Of a stretch of 64,000 nt of DNA, positions 59,995 to 64,000 are shown in pieces; the stretch's first letter is position 1, and each line of letters starts with the position of its first letter. The stretch spans positions 3,162,001 through 3,226,000 of the forward strand of contig NZ_JBEGIK010000001.1 of the NCBI RefSeq assembly GCF_040675855.1, given 5' to 3'. Made by a program: the position numbers and the translations under genes. The notes beneath the pieces are model-generated. The model made no database searches and was not told the origin of the DNA. It was given only the letters and a program-made list of their open reading frames with translations. The DNA is from Microbacterium sp. LWH3-1.2. Its GTDB lineage: Bacteria; Actinomycetota; Actinomycetes; Actinomycetales; Microbacteriaceae.

Positions 59995-60530
59995 CGTGTC
60001 ACCCCCTTCTCCTGCAGGGTGAGCCGGAGGGCGCGCAGCCCGTAGTGGAGGCGCGACTTGACGGTGCCCTCCGGGATGTCCAACTCGTCGGCCATCTCGG
60101 CAACGGAGAGGCCGCGGTAGTAGGCGCGTACGACGACGGCGCGGTGGTCGGTCGTGAGCGTCGCCAGCGCCTCTTCGACGAGGATCGCCTCGAACAGCGC
60201 GTCGGTGGCATCCGGGGCGGTGCGCTCCGGGACCTCGGCGACGTCGATCTCGCGGCGCCGCCGAGCGCTGCGCGCCTCGTCGATCACGAGGTGCCGCGCC
60301 ACGGTGAACATCCACGAGCGCGTGGTCGACGGATCCTGCTCGAGGATCTTGGGCGTTCGCCACGCCCGCAGCAGCGTCTCCTGCACGATATCGTCGGCAC
60401 CGGCGCGATCGCCGGTGAGATGCACGACGTAGCGCCACACCGGCGCCGCATGCGCGTCGTACATGGCGGCCAGGCGCGCTGCCTCGCGTCCGGCGGCGCT
60501 GTGTCGACGCGCCACGCTGTCGTGCGGCAT
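59991..60530 (-). CDS. ECF RNA polymerase sigma factor (SigK/SigL-like)
   Basis: A 179-aa group 4 sigma factor with region 2 (DDIVQETLLRAWR, SWMFTVARHLVIDEAR) and region 4 (GLSVAEMADELDIPEGTVKSRLHYGLRALR). The cognate anti-sigma is encoded next. GGGAGGTGATGG precedes the ATG. A promoter-like TGAACC-N16-CGTGTC upstream resembles the target of mycobacterial SigL, suggesting autoregulation. The stimulus is unknown. Confidence 0.93.
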   Translation of the reverse strand: MPHDSVARRHSAAGREAARLAAMYDAHAAPVWRYVVHLTGDRAGADDIVQETLLRAWRTPKILEQDPSTTRSWMFTVARHLVIDEARSARRRREIDVAEVPERTAPDATDALFEAILVEEALATLTTDHRAVVVRAYYRGLSVAEMADELDIPEGTVKSRLHYGLRALRLTLQEKGVTR

Positions 60531-60548
60531 CCATCACCTCCCGCAGGA

Positions 60549-60576
60549 GACACGAGACGCACCGTCAGCGGGTTCA
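60549..60576 (-). promoter_or_regulatory. Putative autoregulated ECF promoter
   Basis: Minus-strand TGAACC (60571-60576), 16-bp spacer, CGTGTC (60549-60554), ending about 19 bp before the sigma start codon. The -35 overlaps a perfect 10-bp palindrome TTCACGTGAA. The hexamers resemble the SigL-type consensus reported in mycobacteria (TGAACC ... CGTgtA). Confidence 0.6.
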
Positions 60577-60667
60577 CGTGAATCCGCTGTGCGTCCGCGC
60601 GGTCACCTGAGAGTATGGCCCGGTCCCGCCGTCGCCGCACCCGACGGACGCCGCGTGCCGCGGAGGC

Positions 60668-61234
60668 TCAGAGTCGCGTGCTGTCGAGGAGCGCCTGCCA
60701 GACGGCGGGGTCGTTCGTCAGGGGCGCGACCATGAGCGCGCCGGCCGTCAGTGAGAAGACGATGCCTCCCGCCAGCGGGATCCACCACGAGATCCGCGAG
60801 CGGCGCATGTTCCAGACCGACAGTGCCGTCGTCAGGCACCAGCCGATCGTCAGGACGACGGCGGCCGCGATCGCCCACGGTCTTCCGGCGGCGGGGTCCG
60901 AGAGCTGCGTGTCGACGCCCATCAGACCGAGCATCGTCTCGGCGTACGTGCCGTAGTCGAGGAAGGCCGGCACCGACGTGATCACGTTCACCAGGCCGTA
61001 CGCCAGCAGCGCGAACGTGATGATGCGGTCGACCGGGTGCTGACGCTTCTCCGCGACGACGGGAGCGGAGGGGATGCCGCCGGCCGGCGCATCCGTCACG
61101 ATCGGCGCGACCGGCTCCTGCCGGGGCGCCGGCTCCCGGATGCGCGCGCGCTGCTCCTCGGGCGTCGCGTACTCGCCGTACTGGGGACGCGGACGGGAGC
61201 GCGGGTCGGGCTCGGCGTTCGCGGCGTCGCTCAT
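60668..61234 (-). CDS. DUF6264-like membrane protein
   Basis: A 188-aa protein with a long Pro/Arg-rich cytoplasmic N-terminus ([21 protein letters not shown] is the key patch) and four membrane helices between about 72 and 180. It resembles small uncharacterised Microbacteriaceae membrane proteins. Its ATG overlaps the ispH stop by 4 bp, so it is translated with ispH. The reason for that coupling is unknown. Confidence 0.75.
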   Translation of the reverse strand: MSDAANAEPDPRSRPRPQYGEYATPEEQRARIREPAPRQEPVAPIVTDAPAGGIPSAPVVAEKRQHPVDRIITFALLAYGLVNVITSVPAFLDYGTYAETMLGLMGVDTQLSDPAAGRPWAIAAAVVLTIGWCLTTALSVWNMRRSRISWWIPLAGGIVFSLTAGALMVAPLTNDPAVWQALLDSTRL

Positions 61235-62322
61235 GAACGGCTCCGGCCGCCCAAGGCGCGGTCGTCGCGCTTACCGCCGGCATCCTGTCGCAGCTCTTTC
61301 GGGAGCGAGAACATCAGGTCCTCCTCCGCCGTGCGCACCTCTTCCACATCGTGGTAGCCGGCGGCGGCGAGGTCGTCGAGCACCTGCTGGACGAGCACCT
61401 CCGGCACCGAGGCGCCGCTGGTGACACCGACGGTCTCGACGCCCTCGAGCCACGCCTGCTCGACCTCGTCCGCATAGTCGACGCGGTAGGCGGCCTTGGC
61501 GCCGTGCTCGAGCGCGACCTCGACGAGCCGCACGCTGTTCGATGAGTTCGCCGAGCCGACCACGATCACGAGGTCGGCGTCCTTCGCTACCTTCTTGATG
61601 GCGACCTGGCGGTTCTGGGTGGCGTAGCAGATGTCATCCGACGGCGGATCCTGCAACTGCGGGAAGCGCACCCGCAGCCGCCGCACCGTCTCCATGGTTT
61701 CGTCGACCGACAGCGTCGTCTGCGACAGCCACACGACCTTGGACGGGTCGCGCACCTGGATCGTGTCGGCCTCTTCGGGCGAGTTGACGATCGTGACGTG
61801 GTCGGGCGCCTCGCCCGCCGTGCCCTCGACCTCTTCGTGCCCCTCGTGGCCGATCAGCAGGATCTCGAAGTCGTCCCGCGCGAAGCGCACCGCCTCGCGG
61901 TGCACCTTCGTCACGAGGGGGCACGTCGCGTCGATGGCGCGGAGACCCCGATCGGATGCCGCGTCCACGACCGCGGGCGACACGCCGTGCGCGCTGAACA
62001 CGACATGAGCACCGGCGGGGACCTCATCGACCTCCTCGACGAAGATGGCCCCCTGCTTCTCGAGCTCCGTCACGACGTGGATGTTGTGCACGATCTGCTT
62101 GCGCACGTACACGGGCGCGCCGAAGCGCTCGAGCGCCTTCTCGACGGCGATGACGGCACGGTCCACGCCCGCGCAGTAGCCACGCGGCGATGCCAGGAGC
62201 ACCCGCTTCTGTCCGACCCCGGCGATATCCTTGAGCGGTTCGCGCCGCCGCGGGATCCGCGGGACGGGCATGCTCACAGGGGCCTGACTCGGTCGGGTCT
62301 GTCCCGGGGTGCTGATGCTCAC
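61231..62322 (-). CDS. ispH: 4-hydroxy-3-methylbut-2-enyl diphosphate reductase
   Basis: The last enzyme of the MEP isoprenoid pathway, a 4Fe-4S protein making IPP and DMAPP. The 363-aa product has cluster cysteines in [14 protein letters not shown] (Cys50), [12 protein letters not shown] and [11 protein letters not shown], and substrate motifs HNIHVV and FSAHGVSP. The N-terminus is extended by about 35 residues before the fold; Met18 is an alternative start. It leads the DUF6264-like gene. Confidence 0.97.
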   Translation of the reverse strand: MSISTPGQTRPSQAPVSMPVPRIPRRREPLKDIAGVGQKRVLLASPRGYCAGVDRAVIAVEKALERFGAPVYVRKQIVHNIHVVTELEKQGAIFVEEVDEVPAGAHVVFSAHGVSPAVVDAASDRGLRAIDATCPLVTKVHREAVRFARDDFEILLIGHEGHEEVEGTAGEAPDHVTIVNSPEEADTIQVRDPSKVVWLSQTTLSVDETMETVRRLRVRFPQLQDPPSDDICYATQNRQVAIKKVAKDADLVIVVGSANSSNSVRLVEVALEHGAKAAYRVDYADEVEQAWLEGVETVGVTSGASVPEVLVQQVLDDLAAAGYHDVEEVRTAEEDLMFSLPKELRQDAGGKRDDRALGGRSRS

Positions 62323-62728
62323 CCCTCGATTCTACGGGCGGGCTCCAGAGCGGGGCCTCCGACGGGGAGCCCGCGCGAGGGCACGAAGGGAATCTCGATT
62401 GACTTGTCAAGCGGTGATCGGCGTGGCGGGCGGTGATTCCTGATGGAAGGTCGTGCCGTCTCGCAGGAGCGCCCGGGTCACGTCGATGCGTCGGCGGGCG
62501 AGGGCGAGGACGGCCTGCGTGCGGCTTCTCCTCTCGCGGCGGTTCCGGTCGTCGGAGGCGCGGGAAGCGGGATGGGAGCGGGCGGCGACTTCGGCGGCGG
62601 GACACCGGGCGGCCCACCCTTTCCAGCCGTCAGAACGGCAACCACATGTCCAGCCATGCGCGGCATCGCCGGAGCGGTCAGAAACCGACGACGCTCCCGA
62701 AACCACACATCAGCAGAGTAAGGACCGC
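62323..62728. other. Gap between ispH and xseA with transposase relic
   Basis: A 406-bp divergent gap. It must hold the promoters of ispH (minus) and xseA (plus), neither of which I can place with confidence. The centre is occupied by the IS110-type relic listed at 62407-62574. Plus-strand open frames here are short and unconvincing. Confidence 0.6.
62407..62574 (-). pseudogene. Decayed C-terminus of an IS110-family transposase
   Basis: Minus-strand translation gives HPASRASDDRNRRERRSRTQ then AVLALARRRIDVTRALLRDG and TTFHQESPPA before a TGA. This matches the typical IS110/IS116/IS902 tail (DPASRAYYDRKR...KRHTQALLALARRR..VL.ALLRDG). Upstream residues look only faintly related, and no catalytic DEDD domain, complete element or flanking repeat is present. 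Confidence 0.7.
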
Positions 62729-64000
62729 ATGACGAGTTTCCAGCCTGCCGCCGTCCCCGGCGAGCCACCGCCTCCCGACTCGGTGCCGCCGCGCGACTCG
62801 ACGGCACAGGCGCCCACGTCCGTGGCTCGTCTGAACGACACGATCCGCGGGTTCGTCCAGACATGGGGATCGGTGTGGGTCGAGGGCGAGATCACCGGGT
62901 GGAACCAGCGGGGCGGAAACGTGTTCGGTCGTTTGAGAGACCTGGTGACCGATGCCACGATCTCCTTCCGCATCTGGTCGTCGACGCGCGATCGGCTGCC
63001 CGACGACCTCAAGGTGGGCGATCACGTCATCGCGTGCGTCAAGGCCGACTACTTCGTGAAGAACGGCGACTTCAGCTTCGGAGTCTCGGCGATGCGTCAC
63101 GTGGGACTCGGAGACCAGCTGGAGAAGCTCGAGCGCCTGCGCGTGCAGCTGCGGTCCGAGGGGCTCTTCGATCCGTCCCGCAAGAAGCCGCTCCCCTTCC
63201 TGCCCCACCTCATCGGTCTCATCACCGGTGAGAACTCGGATGCCGAGAAGGACGTCCACCGCAACGCCGAGCTGCGCTGGCCGCAGGTGCGCTTCCAGAC
63301 GAAGTACGCCGCGGTGCAGGGCGACAGGTGCGTCCCCGAGACGATCGCGGCGTTGAAGGCGCTGGATGCCGCACCCGATGTCGACGTCATCATCATCGCT
63401 CGAGGTGGCGGCGACCCTCAGACTCTGCTGGGCTTCAGCGATGAGCGCCTGATCCGCGCGGTCGCCGCGACATCCACTCCCGTCGTGAGCGCCATCGGCC
63501 ACGAGAACGACCATCCGCTCCTCGACGACGTCGCCGACCTGCGGGCATCGACCCCGACCGACGCGGCGAAGCGCGTCGTGCCGGATGTCGCAGAGCAGCG
63601 CGCGCTGGTCGGGCAGTTGCGCGCGCGCATGACCCTGCGGCTCACGCAGCGCCTCTCGCACGACATCGCCCAGCTCGAGCAGCTGCGCTCGCGCCCGGTG
63701 CTGCGCGCCCCCGAGACGCTGCTCACCACGCGCTCGCACGAGGTCGAGCTGCTCGTCGCCCGCGGGCGCGACCGGATCGACCGGTCGCTTCGCGTGCAGG
63801 ACCAGCGCACCGCAGAACTCCGCGCAACGCTCCGCGCGCTCTCGCCGGCATCGACGCTCGCTCGCGGCTACGCCATCGCGCATCTCGCCGACGGCGTGAT
63901 CGTGCGCGACGCGGCCCAGGCTCCGGCATCCACTTCCGTCGTCGTCACCGTGGGGCGCGGATCGTTCGCCGCTCGCTCCGATGGGGAGATCACCGAGGGT
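62729..64000 (+). CDS. xseA: Exodeoxyribonuclease VII large subunit (3' end outside window)
   Basis: The first 424 residues of XseA. It has an OB-fold N-terminal domain (VWVEGEITGWNQRGGNVFGRLRD in parts), then the catalytic domain with LIGLITGENSDAEKDV, VDVIIIARGGGDPQTLLGFSDE and VVSAIGHENDHPLLDDVAD, and a coiled-coil region. With XseB (expected downstream) it degrades single-stranded DNA. AAGGA precedes the ATG. The N-terminus has about 30 Pro-rich residues before the OB fold. Confidence 0.95.
   Translation, partial: MTSFQPAAVPGEPPPPDSVPPRDSTAQAPTSVARLNDTIRGFVQTWGSVWVEGEITGWNQRGGNVFGRLRDLVTDATISFRIWSSTRDRLPDDLKVGDHVIACVKADYFVKNGDFSFGVSAMRHVGLGDQLEKLERLRVQLRSEGLFDPSRKKPLPFLPHLIGLITGENSDAEKDVHRNAELRWPQVRFQTKYAAVQGDRCVPETIAALKALDAAPDVDVIIIARGGGDPQTLLGFSDERLIRAVAATSTPVVSAIGHENDHPLLDDVADLRASTPTDAAKRVVPDVAEQRALVGQLRARMTLRLTQRLSHDIAQLEQLRSRPVLRAPETLLTTRSHEVELLVARGRDRIDRSLRVQDQRTAELRATLRALSPASTLARGYAIAHLADGVIVRDAAQAPASTSVVVTVGRGSFAARSDGEITEG

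Overview
The window is a stretch of high-GC actinobacterial chromosome, most likely from Microbacterium or a close relative in the Microbacteriaceae. The evidence is the 16S and 23S sequences separated by a spacer without tRNA genes, the actinobacterial DapD, a MarP-type periplasmic protease, a class II (GlpX) fructose bisphosphatase, the fdxA-dapC pair, and the strong G/C preference at third codon positions. The naming rests on recognition only; no search was run. I see no prophage, integron, CRISPR array or intact insertion sequence. The only mobile-element trace is a decayed transposase tail.

Layout. 1-3130 holds an rrn operon on the minus strand (5' part of 23S, spacer, complete 16S, leader and promoter). 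3200-9450 holds dapD, a divergent TetR/MFS efflux pair with two mirror-image operators, citrate synthase, and fdxA-dapC. 9500-13050 holds azlCD and typA. 13130-20330 is a peptide ABC importer cluster (binding protein, enlarged permease B, permease C, fused double ATPase) with a PH-domain gene on the opposite strand inside it. 20380-22750 holds a CPBP protease and an AbiEi/nuclease-like gene between two 67-bp palindromic elements. 22759-27480 is gcvTHP behind a tandem glycine riboswitch. 27519-34936 holds marP, an ABC-ATPase remnant, and the NAD operon nrtR-nadA-nadB-nadC-nifS. 35000-43600 holds a glycosyltransferase, two exporters, a carboxymuconolactone decarboxylase-like protein, an Fpg-type glycosylase with a Cys-rich micropeptide, and a flavin monooxygenase. 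43800-53980 holds membrane proteins, an aminotransferase, a patatin, a PAP2 phosphatase, an FAD enzyme, a frameshifted membrane gene, a serine-less alpha/beta hydrolase, ychF and methyltransferases. 54050-64000 holds an exonuclease, rmuC, divergent glpX/fbaA, a MOSC protein, an ECF sigma/anti-sigma pair, ispH, an IS110 relic and the start of xseA.

Several genes act together: dapD and dapC in the succinylase branch of diaminopimelate/lysine synthesis; nadA-B-C make nicotinate mononucleotide from aspartate, with a cysteine desulfurase likely serving the NadA Fe-S cluster and NrtR as regulator; gcvTHP cleave glycine under glycine-sensing RNA control; glpX and fbaA are adjacent steps of central carbon flow.

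The most unusual signal is not a gene. The octamer ACGGATGC (either strand) occurs about 25 times by my reading, against roughly 2 expected at 70% GC, and the core GGATGC/GCATCC about 108 times against about 43. It sits in coding and non-coding DNA, appears to override codon preference, and repeatedly forms the arms of inverted repeats between genes that look like terminators. This layout resembles DNA uptake sequences or another genome-wide address word.
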